Positions 25,818-34,633 of a DNA stretch of 64,000 bases are shown here, piece by piece. Numbering within the stretch: position 1 is the stretch's first letter; each line of letters opens with the position of its first letter. Source of the stretch: Phycisphaeraceae bacterium (GTDB lineage: Bacteria; Planctomycetota; Phycisphaerae; Phycisphaerales; SM1A02); contig SHAP01000001.1 of the NCBI GenBank assembly GCA_004213555.1, forward strand, positions 370,871 to 434,870. Direction: 5' to 3'. The notes beneath the pieces were generated by a model, which made no database searches, had not been told where the DNA came from, and worked only from the letters and a program-made list of their open reading frames with translations. A program made the position numbers and the translations under genes.

Positions 25818-27098
25818 ATGATGAATCGCGTGACGGATCCCAGCACATTGCCAATGTTTGACGACATTTCTGCGGCTTCCAGTCGAATTGCCGATGGCAT
25901 CTTTCATACCCCCTGCTTCGAGGCCCCTGCCCTTTCGGAACGGTGCGACTGCACCGTGTTCACCAAAGATGAACATCTGCAACGCACGGGTTCATTCAAG
26001 GAACGTGGCGCCCGCAACGCCCTTTTGATTCTGAGCAACGATGCCAAACAACGTGGGGCGGTTGCCGCCAGCGCGGGGAACCATGCTTTGGCGTTGGCAC
26101 ACCATGGGCGTGAATTGGGCATTCCGATCACGGTGTGCATGCCCATCCATGCGCCGTTGGTGAAGCAACGCCGGTGTGAATTGTTGGGCGCGAAGGTTCT
26201 GCGTTGTGGAGAGCACATCCTTGAAGCGCGACAAACCGCAGATGATCTGGCCCAAAAAGACGGACTCTCGTACATCAACGGTTTTGACGATCCTGCAGTC
26301 ATTGCGGGGCAGGGCACCATTGGCCTTGAAGTGATGGCGCAAGTGCCCCGACTTGACGCGGTGGTGGTGCCCGTTGGTGGCGGCGGCTTGTTGGCTGGCA
26401 TGGCGCTCGCGATCAAAACCCAACAGCCCGAAGTGCAACTGATCGGTGTGGAACCAGTCCGGGCGTCGAGCCTGCATGCGGCCCGACAGTCCGGCGCACC
26501 AATTTCCAGCGACATGCAAGCCACCTTGGCGGACGGTTTGGCCGTGCCCAAAGTGGGCGACCTCGCGTTCCAACTCATTCAAAAGCACGTTGACCACGTG
26601 GTGCAGGTCGATGAAGAAGCCATCGCCATGTCAATTTTCCGCCTCGCCGAAGACACCAAAGCGGTGGTGGAAGGTGCCGGGGCGACAGGCTTGGCCGCAC
26701 TCTTGGATGGCCAATTGCCCGAACTCCAAGGCAAACGCGTGGTGGTGCCCCTGTGCGGCGGGAACATCGATCCCGGGATGCTGGGACGTGTCATGGATTT
26801 GGGCCTTGTGCACGACGGACGCCTGGTTCGATTCCACGCCTTCATCGGTGACCGACCCGGCGGTTTGTCGCAACTCACCAACGTGATCGCCGAGCAAGGC
26901 GCGAGCGTGCAACAAATCACCCACGACCGGGCGTTTGGCATCACCGACTTCGCCAGCGTGTTGGTGGAATGCACGGTGGAAACCCGCGACGCCGCCCACC
27001 GCGATGAAGTGCTCCAAGCCCTGGCAAAGAACGGCATTGAAACCAGAGTGCTGGAAGCCATCCGCCCCAAAGCGGTCCCTCCCGGGATTGGACGCTGA
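25818..27098 (+). CDS. ilvA: Threonine ammonia-lyase (threonine dehydratase)
   Basis: PLP enzyme that deaminates L-threonine to 2-oxobutanoate. The 426 residues show TGSFKERGARN with the Schiff-base Lys61, SAGNHALALAH, VVPVGGGGLLAGMALAIK (phosphate-binding loop) and LCGGNIDPG. A single C-terminal ACT domain (FHAFIGDRPGGLSQLTNVI, about residues 340-415) suggests effector control. The short form with one ACT domain fits either biosynthetic or catabolic type; isoleucine pathway partners are not adjacent. Start is ATG 25818 (a second ATG is at 25821), with no obvious Shine-Dalgarno. It begins ten bases after the upstream gene's stop. Confidence 0.9.
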   Translation: MMNRVTDPSTLPMFDDISAASSRIADGIFHTPCFEAPALSERCDCTVFTKDEHLQRTGSFKERGARNALLILSNDAKQRGAVAASAGNHALALAHHGRELGIPITVCMPIHAPLVKQRRCELLGAKVLRCGEHILEARQTADDLAQKDGLSYINGFDDPAVIAGQGTIGLEVMAQVPRLDAVVVPVGGGGLLAGMALAIKTQQPEVQLIGVEPVRASSLHAARQSGAPISSDMQATLADGLAVPKVGDLAFQLIQKHVDHVVQVDEEAIAMSIFRLAEDTKAVVEGAGATGLAALLDGQLPELQGKRVVVPLCGGNIDPGMLGRVMDLGLVHDGRLVRFHAFIGDRPGGLSQLTNVIAEQGASVQQITHDRAFGITDFASVLVECTVETRDAAHRDEVLQALAKNGIETRVLEAIRPKAVPPGIGR

Positions 27099-27101
27099 TC
27101 G

Positions 27102-28976
27102 TTATCCCGCCGGTCGCCAAGCGGAACTGGGCACCACGGCTTTCGCAACACCCGGTCCTTCCCAACGCACAATCAAACCGGCCCCACCGCCGCGTTCGAA
27201 GAATTCGACCCGCACGGCCATCGGACCGGGCTCGGCCACGTCGATTGTGCCGCCCACTTCGACCATGCCGTGCAAACCGTCGTTGTCGACAACCAGAGTG
27301 CCATCCACCAGCAACTTCGAACCATCGTCGCTCTCGGTGTACACCGTCCAGACTCCGGTTTCGGGGAAGTCGATCATGCTGGTGAACACCGCGCCGACGT
27401 CGTCGCTCAAGCCAGAGGTGCCGAACGCGCCGCCGGTACTGGCCAGGTTGATTTGCAACATTTCTCCCGTGGAGATGGGCGTGAGTCCGCTGAAGTCCGG
27501 CAACACACTTGGGTTGGTACCGGCCAAGTTGTAATACGACACCCCCACCGGCAACGGATCTTCACAAGGACCGAAGTCAGCCAACAAGACCAAGAGATCG
27601 TTGAAGTCCACCACACCGCTGGCATCGATATCTGCGGCACAGCCCGAGCACGAACCCCAGTCTGCCAGAACCATCACCAAGTCATCAAAGCCCACTTCGG
27701 TGTCTCCGTTGACATCCGCCGGGCAAGGCTCGGGACAGGTCACCAGGCAGGACGCATTGTTGATGGCCGGAATGAGATAATCCGATTCAATGATGGGGTG
27801 AAACTCCATACGCATGTTGGCGATACCACCGGGGCAGGTGTGGCAGTAACTCATGATGGTGGCCACCCCAAGCTGGGCCGCCGAGCAGTCCGTGGGTGGA
27901 GGTGGGTCACCGGGACAGCCCCCGTAATCGCAGCCACACTGGTCGATCCCGACGTTGTGGGTGTGGGGAGCGCTGCAGTTGTGACCCGTCTCATGGGTTA
28001 CGACCATCAAGTCCCAGTTGCTTCCGTTGTTGTCAAGAATGGGGTAGGGGAAGAACCCCGCCAAATTGGCGCTCAGGGCGTAGCCATAATCGCTGTTGCA
28101 AATGACATTCAGCCACGCCACACCGCCACCGAGTCCCCGTCCACTGAGAAAGTGCGCCAAGTCGCGGGGCACGTCGGTCATGTTGGCCAACCAATATTCT
28201 CGGAACGCAAACAACTCGTCCCCGGTGTTGCCAGCACTCCAAGGATCGGTGTCATCCCACAGCCTCAGGTAGGTCACCACAAATCGTGTGCCCGCATCAC
28301 GATCAAAGATTTCACTCATGGCCAACACCAGCAATTCAACGTAGGCCGTGGCCGCACCGGCATCTCCTCCAAACAAGCCGAGGAACTCTTGATCGGTATC
28401 GATGGCCAAATCCACTTCCAAGCAAGGCGAGCCCAACATGGCCGAGGCGACCTCAGGGGTTCGGCGCGGGGCTTCGCTGCCGATGTCTCCATGGTTGGGC
28501 ACCTCCATCGCGTTGCAGAAATTGCTCAATTGAGGCAAATAAGATTCCGGGAAATCGGCGGGATCAAAAAGACCCGGCCAACCTTCCGGTGAGGTTGAGA
28601 TCCAACGGGTCCCCGCGGAAGTCATCTCAAGGCCTTGCATCGGCAGGTCGGGACCAAAGCCCAAGACCACCCGAGAGCCAAGATCGCCATCCACCGAACC
28701 CACGAAGTACCGGGCGTTTGGAGTGGGGAGCGGCATCTCCACGCCTGATCTTTGGATCACGCGCTCGGTGCGAACATCTGCCCCCACCTCTTCCAAAATC
28801 CATCTTGTGCCATCTTCGCCAACCACCACACTTCGGGATTGAGCCACCACGCCAGAGTCCAGCACATGCTGAACCTCATCCAACGGGATCACCTCAGCAC
28901 TCGTGCCCAACATGATGGAGGAAACAACCGAAGCAGCGATCAAGGACATGCTTGCCATTGTGGCACATGTGCCCAT
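27102..28976 (-). CDS. Secreted metzincin (reprolysin/M12-like) protease with internal dockerin-like module and PA14 domain
   Basis: A 624-residue exported protease. The zinc site HETGHNCSAPH (His328, Glu329, His332, His338) followed by a Met-turn IMSYC identifies a metzincin, related to M12-type enzymes. Residues 1-190 or so look like a propeptide. Unusually, the two-repeat dockerin-like module (GFDDLVMVLADWGSC, DFNDLLVLLADFGPC) follows the catalytic domain, and a PA14-type beta domain (YTESDDGSKLLVDGTLVV, about residues 490-624) forms the C-terminus. The N-terminal start could be ATG 28976 or a later ATG (28958, 28949). It is convergent with ilvA, three bases apart. Confidence 0.85.
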   Translation of the reverse strand: MGTCATMASMSLIAASVVSSIMLGTSAEVIPLDEVQHVLDSGVVAQSRSVVVGEDGTRWILEEVGADVRTERVIQRSGVEMPLPTPNARYFVGSVDGDLGSRVVLGFGPDLPMQGLEMTSAGTRWISTSPEGWPGLFDPADFPESYLPQLSNFCNAMEVPNHGDIGSEAPRRTPEVASAMLGSPCLEVDLAIDTDQEFLGLFGGDAGAATAYVELLVLAMSEIFDRDAGTRFVVTYLRLWDDTDPWSAGNTGDELFAFREYWLANMTDVPRDLAHFLSGRGLGGGVAWLNVICNSDYGYALSANLAGFFPYPILDNNGSNWDLMVVTHETGHNCSAPHTHNVGIDQCGCDYGGCPGDPPPPTDCSAAQLGVATIMSYCHTCPGGIANMRMEFHPIIESDYLIPAINNASCLVTCPEPCPADVNGDTEVGFDDLVMVLADWGSCSGCAADIDASGVVDFNDLLVLLADFGPCEDPLPVGVSYYNLAGTNPSVLPDFSGLTPISTGEMLQINLASTGGAFGTSGLSDDVGAVFTSMIDFPETGVWTVYTESDDGSKLLVDGTLVVDNDGLHGMVEVGGTIDVAEPGPMAVRVEFFERGGGAGLIVRWEGPGVAKAVVPSSAWRPAG

Positions 28977-29106
28977 CGAAGCCAACAAAGAGCGATAAAA
29001 TTCGTTCAGTGCTGGAGATGTTCAATCTCGCATGCCGCTCAGGGCCCAGGGCACCAAACTGTTCATCCTCGCTCTGCCATGTGGCAGCCTGATCCTTCGC
29101 AATGGT

Positions 29107-30930
29107 TCATTCCGAGTCGGAACGTGTGACCATCACCCCGCGTCGTAGCGCTGTCACGCGTACACCATCTTGATTGGTGGAAGGCGTTCCATTGATTCGA
29201 ATGGAAGCGAGTTGGTGACGGGGCAAGGTCTCGGGAGTAAATCCCAAAAAGACCACCTGTCCTCCCATTTCCAAATGAACCACCGCGTTGTTCAAGGGCA
29301 CGTTTCCGCCCGAAAGCTCCAATCGACCGCCCGCCTTGACCGTACAAACCGTTCCTTGCGACAAGAAGCGGCGGCGCAAGATGCCTGACACCGAAAGTTG
29401 CCCGCCGACCAAGCCGGCGTTGAGTCCATCGAGTGTGCCTTGCACGTCGATGCTTTCGTCGGGGGCCAGTTGCAGCATGCCCATCTGAACCACCTCCCCA
29501 CGAGGAATGATGCGTTGGGAAGCCAACGCGATCTCACGATCTCGGTAAGGGTTCCAAGATGGAAGCGAGACTACCGTGCGCTGGGCGAAAAGAGACTCAA
29601 AACGTGCGACCAAATCAGGACGATCTTTCGCCAAGTCTGTGGTTTCACCTGGGTCAGCCACGATGTCAAAGATTTCCAAGGCATTGGGCATGGCCCGGTG
29701 GGTCCCTCGTCGGACGCCTTTCCACTGCTGATCCAAGAGACCCGCTTCCCAGCCACCCCCAGCATGGTGCTCCCAATAAAGATCCGGACGAGTCGGGAGA
29801 TCTTCACCGACCAACAGGGGCTTCAACGAAACACCGTCGCCTTCTCCCGTACCGGGAAGATCAACCAAGTCCAAGATCGTGTCGTGCAGGTCGTAGCCAA
29901 CCACCACCGTGTCGCCGGAACTTCCCGCACGAGTCGCGCCGGGGGCACGCACAATCATCGGGACTCGCAAACCACCTTCATACAACTGGACTTTGTGACC
30001 ACGGAGTCCGCGGTTGGAACCAAAGAACTCAGGATCAAAGCCCCCCAGCTCAAACGTCGCGCCGTTGTCGCTGGTGAAAATCACAATCGTGTTGTCCCAT
30101 TCGTCCCGTGCTTTGATCGCGGCAAAGAGCCGTCCGATGTTGCGGTCCATCCCGGTGACCATCGCGGCGTACGCCGCCCGCGGCGTGGGGTGTGGCAAAT
30201 AGCCCCGGCCCCCTTCGTACGCAGGATCGTCCCAACCTTTGTCGTTGTAATACGAAATCAAATCGGGCGGCGCTTGCAACGCCAGGTGCGGCACAATCGT
30301 CGGGACGTACATGAACCAAGGCTGATCATCGGGTATCGCGTCCAACCATCCCAAAGCGTCTTCGCAAATCGCATCCGGTCCCCAGATCTCGCCAAGCAAA
30401 CTGCGATCGTTTCCGGGCAACATGACCATCTCATCGTGCGCGTCCAAATACCGAGGAAAAAGGTTGTGGGCGTGGTATTGGCACAAGTAGCCATAGAACC
30501 GGTCGAAGCCAAAATATTTGGGATGGCCTTGCGGCTCACCCACGCCGCCCAAGCCCCACTTACCAAAAGCACCGGTGGCGTAGCCGGCCTGCTGCAACTT
30601 CGTGGCCAAAGTGGGCGTGCCTTCGGGCATGGCCCGCTGTCCGGCAAAGCGACCATCCATCTTGGGCAGTTCACCATTGTCGCGGATGGGTGAGGTGGCC
30701 AAGCTTTTGCCGGTCAACAAACAAGCCCGGCTGGGCGCGCACACACACGCCGAGGAGTAGGCCCGAGTGAATTGCATGCCTTCCTTGGCCAAAGCATCAA
30801 GGTGTGGCGTTTCAATCCGCGTGGAACCCGTACAGCCAAGGTCATGCCGACCAAGATCATCCGCGAAAATCAGGAGAACATTTGGTGGCGACTCTGCACC
30901 AACACACAACGCCAAGAGAAGCTGCAACAT
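29107..30930 (-). CDS. Sulfatase with a C-terminal beta-rich extension
   Basis: A 607-residue secreted sulfatase. PNVLLIFADDLGRHDLGCTG (metal site), C-A-P-S-R formylglycine motif at Cys64, FGKWGLGG, VIFTSDNGATFELGGF are all typical. The first eight or nine residues plus AESP form a short signal peptide. The last 110 or so residues after the normal sulfatase end (from GMLQLAPDESIDVQG) are short beta-strand repeats rich in Gly/Val/Leu (GGQLSVSGIL, GGRLELSGGN), without a known domain name and possibly a surface-anchoring or trimerising tail. It lies 39 bp downstream of xylB on the same strand and may be in its operon. Confidence 0.85.
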   Translation of the reverse strand: MLQLLLALCVGAESPPNVLLIFADDLGRHDLGCTGSTRIETPHLDALAKEGMQFTRAYSSACVCAPSRACLLTGKSLATSPIRDNGELPKMDGRFAGQRAMPEGTPTLATKLQQAGYATGAFGKWGLGGVGEPQGHPKYFGFDRFYGYLCQYHAHNLFPRYLDAHDEMVMLPGNDRSLLGEIWGPDAICEDALGWLDAIPDDQPWFMYVPTIVPHLALQAPPDLISYYNDKGWDDPAYEGGRGYLPHPTPRAAYAAMVTGMDRNIGRLFAAIKARDEWDNTIVIFTSDNGATFELGGFDPEFFGSNRGLRGHKVQLYEGGLRVPMIVRAPGATRAGSSGDTVVVGYDLHDTILDLVDLPGTGEGDGVSLKPLLVGEDLPTRPDLYWEHHAGGGWEAGLLDQQWKGVRRGTHRAMPNALEIFDIVADPGETTDLAKDRPDLVARFESLFAQRTVVSLPSWNPYRDREIALASQRIIPRGEVVQMGMLQLAPDESIDVQGTLDGLNAGLVGGQLSVSGILRRRFLSQGTVCTVKAGGRLELSGGNVPLNNAVVHLEMGGQVVFLGFTPETLPRHQLASIRINGTPSTNQDGVRVTALRRGVMVTRSDSE

Positions 30931-30969
30931 CGCCGCAGCGTATGCGAGAGTTCAAGAAGAGAGGAATTC

Positions 30970-32436
30970 TTACCCAGAGATCCCGCAGTGCTGTGACAGC
31001 GTGAGGTTGTATGTTTCGAGGAATCTGCGATAGGCCGCCACATGTTCCGACGGAGAAACGGGATCTCCGCACGGCGTCAGTGGTCCCGCCACCTCTGCCA
31101 AGGCGTCGGGCGAAGCATTCCCGCCCAGCGACCAAGCCGCCTGAATGGCCGCCCCCAACGCACCCGATTCGGGTTCTTGCATCGGGATGACGGTGGCGTC
31201 CAGCATGTCGGCCAATATTTGGTTCCACAAGGGGTTGGTGGAACCCCCGCCGACCAACCGTGCCTCATGGATGGGCACCCCCAGCGCGCGGAAGCGATCG
31301 ATCCCCCAACACAAATTGGCCGACACCGCTTCAATGGCCGAGCGGTACAGGCGGCCGGGTTCCAACCATCCTTTACGAATCCCGGTGATGGTGCCCGAGG
31401 CTTCTGGCAAATCGGGAACCCGTTCCCCCATGTGGAACGGCAACCAAATCATGCCACCACAACCCGGCTCCACCTTGGACGCCAGTTGGGTCAACTCGGC
31501 ATGATCACGCTGAAGGGTCGATCGAACTTCTTCCACCACCCCGGTGGCGTTCATCGTGCACAGCAGCGGCAGCCATCCCCCGCTGGAACCACAGAACGGC
31601 GCGATCAACCCTTCGGTGTCAATGACCGGACAATCCGAGTGCGCAAACGCCGTGGCCGAGGTGCCCAAACTGATGACCACCACGCCCGGAGCGGCCGCCC
31701 CAGCACCAATGGCACTCATCATGTTGTCGCCGCCCCCCGCCGACACCGGTGTGCCTTCAGCCAAGCCCGACCACGCCGCGCCTGCGGCCGAAACCTGCCC
31801 GGCCCACTGCGGCGCTTCCACCAGCGGCGGGAGTCGGCGCTCGAGGTCGCCACCAATCTTGGCCACCCGCTCGGCATCAAACGCGCGCTGCTTCACGTCA
31901 AAGAAGCCCGTGCCCGAAGCGTCGCCGGTCTCCATCGTTCTGGTGGAAGTGAACTTGAAGTTGATGTAATCGTGGGGCAGCATCATGGTGGCGGTGCGCA
32001 CCCAAGCGTCTGGCTCATGCTGCTGCATCCAAAGCACTTTCGATGCAGTGAAGCCCACCGGGACCGGGGCCCCAAAACTTTCCGACAGTTCTTCGGCCTG
32101 TTGCGTCGTTGAGGTGTCGCACCACAACTTTGCCGGCCGCACCACCGCACCATCTTCGTCCAAGAGCACCAACCCATGCTGTTGACCAGAAACCCCGACG
32201 GCTTGCACGTGGCCAAGATCAATACCTTGGTCGACGATGTGCTTGAGGCAATCTTGCACCGCATCGGCCCACGAATCAGGGTGCTGTTCGGCGGCGCCCG
32301 TGGGCAGTCCCGCGATCAAGTCGTACTTGGCCGAACCGCGGGCCAAGACCTTGCCCTGATCCAAATCCACGGCCACCGCCTTGGTGCCCTGGGTACCAAC
32401 ATCAATACCAACCACCAATCTCTGGGCCACGCTCAT
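30970..32436 (-). CDS. xylB: Xylulokinase
   Basis: Phosphorylates D-xylulose to xylulose 5-phosphate. The 488 residues contain the FGGY kinase fold: GIDVGTQGTKAVAVDLDQG at the N-terminus, GVSGQQHGLVLLDEDG with the QQH active-site segment, and a late GGGSTNPLWNQILADML plus ALGAAIQAA. Its ATG overlaps the stop of xylA by four bases, so XylA and XylB are translationally coupled. No xylose transporter or XylR-type regulator lies next to the pair. Confidence 0.92.
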   Translation of the reverse strand: MSVAQRLVVGIDVGTQGTKAVAVDLDQGKVLARGSAKYDLIAGLPTGAAEQHPDSWADAVQDCLKHIVDQGIDLGHVQAVGVSGQQHGLVLLDEDGAVVRPAKLWCDTSTTQQAEELSESFGAPVPVGFTASKVLWMQQHEPDAWVRTATMMLPHDYINFKFTSTRTMETGDASGTGFFDVKQRAFDAERVAKIGGDLERRLPPLVEAPQWAGQVSAAGAAWSGLAEGTPVSAGGGDNMMSAIGAGAAAPGVVVISLGTSATAFAHSDCPVIDTEGLIAPFCGSSGGWLPLLCTMNATGVVEEVRSTLQRDHAELTQLASKVEPGCGGMIWLPFHMGERVPDLPEASGTITGIRKGWLEPGRLYRSAIEAVSANLCWGIDRFRALGVPIHEARLVGGGSTNPLWNQILADMLDATVIPMQEPESGALGAAIQAAWSLGGNASPDALAEVAGPLTPCGDPVSPSEHVAAYRRFLETYNLTLSQHCGISG

Positions 32437-33758
32437 GTTGAAAAGTATCCGTTCAAGAGGTTTTCAATCAATTCTTGGCGCCCGCTGTCGATGGACTGCA
32501 CGTTGGTTTTCAGTGCGTGGGCTTCCAACTCGGCCATGGAAGCGTTTCCCAATTCGATGGACCGTCCCAGGTCGCTGTCCCACGAGGCATATCGCAACCG
32601 CATCAACTCATCGAGGCGTCCGTCTTGGATGATCTGGTCGGCGATCTTCAGAGCACGAGCGAAGGTGTCCATCCCACCGATGTGCGCGTAAAACAGATCG
32701 ACCGGGTCCGTCGACTGCCGCCGCAGTTTGGCGTCGAAGTTCAAGCCGCCGGTGGTGAACCCCCCCGACCGCAACACCACCAGCATGGCCAGGGTAGCAT
32801 CACGCAAATCCGTAGGGAATTGATCGGTGTCCCAACCAAGCAGCGGATCGCCCCGGTTGGCATCGATGGAACCCAGCAAGTCATGGCCCGCCGCGTAGTC
32901 GAGTTCGTGTTGGAAGGTGTGTCCAGCCAGTGTGGCGTGGTTGGCTTCAATGTTCAGTTTGAAATGGTCGACCAACCCGTGCTTCAGCAAGAACGCATGG
33001 CAAGACTGGGCGTCGTAGTCGTACTGGTGGGTGGAGGGCTCGCAGGGCTTGGGCTCGATGTAGAACTGCCCTTCGAATCCCAAGGCCTCTTTGTGCTCCA
33101 CCGCCAAGTGCAACAGCCGTGCGAGGTGTTCACCTTCGCGACGCATGTCCGTGTTCAGCAGCGTGTCGTAGCCCTCGCGTCCGCCCCAGAAAACGTATCC
33201 CGCCCCACCCAAGCGGTGGGTCACTTCAATGGCTTTCTTCACTTGCGCCGCCGCGTGCGCGAAGACATCGACGTTGGGGCTGGTGCCCGCCCCGCCCATG
33301 TATCTGGGGTGGGTGAACAAACACGCGGTCCCCCAGAGCAAACGAACACCGGTGGATTCTTGCAAACGCTCGGCATGGTCGATCATCTCGTCAAGTTTGG
33401 CATTCGTCTCGGCAAGATCATCGCACTCGGGGGCAATATCACGATCGTGGAAGCACCAGAAAGGCGCTCCCAACTTGGTGACAAGTTCAAACATGGCGTC
33501 CATGGTTTGGTGGGCCGCCTGCATCTCATCGTCGGCGACAGACCATGGCATCACCCGGCACCCCACCCCAAACGGATCGGCCCCGGTCCCCCGCATGGCA
33601 TGCCAATAGCACACCGAAAATCGCAGGTGGTCCCGCATCGTTTTCCCCGCCACGACTTCATCTGCGTTGTAGTGGGTGAAAGCCAGTGGGTTCTGGCTGT
33701 CCGGGCCCTCAAAGGGGATTTGGTGAACTTCTGGGAACCAAGTGTCTGATTGGGTCAT
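32433..33758 (-). CDS. xylA: Xylose isomerase
   Basis: Converts D-xylose to D-xylulose with divalent metals. The 441 residues match the long class II form: WGGREGYDTLLNTD, GQFYIEPKPCEPSTHQYDYD (Glu metal ligand), KLNIEANHATLAGHTF and GSIDANRGD. ATG 33758 has GAGG at a normal distance. It is the first gene of the xylAB pair; the downstream sulfatase may be read through. Xylose in a polysaccharide-degrading bacterium fits uptake of xylan or xylose-containing glycan products. Confidence 0.94.
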   Translation of the reverse strand: MTQSDTWFPEVHQIPFEGPDSQNPLAFTHYNADEVVAGKTMRDHLRFSVCYWHAMRGTGADPFGVGCRVMPWSVADDEMQAAHQTMDAMFELVTKLGAPFWCFHDRDIAPECDDLAETNAKLDEMIDHAERLQESTGVRLLWGTACLFTHPRYMGGAGTSPNVDVFAHAAAQVKKAIEVTHRLGGAGYVFWGGREGYDTLLNTDMRREGEHLARLLHLAVEHKEALGFEGQFYIEPKPCEPSTHQYDYDAQSCHAFLLKHGLVDHFKLNIEANHATLAGHTFQHELDYAAGHDLLGSIDANRGDPLLGWDTDQFPTDLRDATLAMLVVLRSGGFTTGGLNFDAKLRRQSTDPVDLFYAHIGGMDTFARALKIADQIIQDGRLDELMRLRYASWDSDLGRSIELGNASMAELEAHALKTNVQSIDSGRQELIENLLNGYFST

Positions 33759-33832
33759 GTCGATCCTCGTCGTCCAAGGATCCTAATGAACCTCACGCGT
33801 CCCTTGTTTGCCGAAAAACATCAATCGCCCCA

Positions 33833-34561
33833 ATGATCATTGCTTTCGTGGCGATTCGAGGCATAAAGTTCTTCGTGAAATGTTTCCTTTTGTCGATACT
33901 TGCCTTCACCTGTTCTGCCTGGTCCCAGTCTGCTTATGAGGAATCCATTTCCGGGGACCTTTCAGACGACGCAAACGCGCCGACCCTAGTCACCTCTTCC
34001 CAAACCACAATCACGGTGGCCTTTACGACCGATCGCGAAGGCCTCGATCGTGACATCTTCACCGTCGAAGTCCCCGCCGGGTTCGAACTGTCTGGCATTG
34101 TTCTGGATGATTACAACTCGAACTATCCGGAAAATCTTGGCTTTGTCGGCTTTTCATCCGGATCGGTTTTAAATGCGGATCCCGTTCTGCCCACCGCCGC
34201 GGGTCTGCTTGGGTGGTATCTCCCCGATGAATTCGATGTCGGGCAGGATCTCTTCTTGGAGATGGGACAAGCGCCCGGCGCAATCGGCTACGACGAACCG
34301 CTGCCTTCTGGTTTCTACACCTTCTGGGCCCAGGAAACCTCAGACTCCAACGACGAATGGGTGCTCAGCGTTGTCCTTTCTCCGGTGGACGTCACATGCG
34401 AAGCCGATGTCAATGGAAACGGCGCTGTGGATTTCCCTGACCTGATTCAACTCCTTTCGGCATTCGGCCCTTGTGCCTCCTGCGATGAGGACCTCGATGA
34501 ATCAGGATCGGTGGACTTCAACGACCTCATCAGCATGTTGAGCTTTTGGGGCCCCTGTTAG
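33833..34561 (+). CDS. Small secreted protein with C-terminal dockerin-like module
   Basis: A 242-residue exported protein not matched to a known family. A hydrophobic stretch (KFFVKCFLLSILAFTCSAWSQ) serves as signal peptide; start could be ATG 33833 or a GTG near 33875 that shortens the leader. Residues of about 35-180 are a beta-sandwich-like domain with SGDLSDDANAPT and VEVPAGFELSGIVLDDY, reminiscent of DVUA0089/PEP-CTERM-type extracellular domains, but this is weak. The last 55 residues are a dockerin-like pair (DFPDLIQLLSAFGPC, DFNDLISMLSFWGPC) ending on the Cys. It is convergent with trhO. Confidence 0.7.
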   Translation: MIIAFVAIRGIKFFVKCFLLSILAFTCSAWSQSAYEESISGDLSDDANAPTLVTSSQTTITVAFTTDREGLDRDIFTVEVPAGFELSGIVLDDYNSNYPENLGFVGFSSGSVLNADPVLPTAAGLLGWYLPDEFDVGQDLFLEMGQAPGAIGYDEPLPSGFYTFWAQETSDSNDEWVLSVVLSPVDVTCEADVNGNGAVDFPDLIQLLSAFGPCASCDEDLDESGSVDFNDLISMLSFWGPC

Positions 34562-34633
34562 TCAGCGAGGTCTTCATCCTGCATCCGGTCCAAGAGACAT
34601 CAACCCAAACTTTTGGCCCCCAGCAAGATCGCC

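Noticed and set aside
27270..28592. 440-residue plus-strand open frame
   Set aside because: Antisense to the metzincin protease with HExxH site.
32475..33749. 424-residue plus-strand open frame
   Set aside because: Antisense to xylA, which carries all xylose isomerase motifs.
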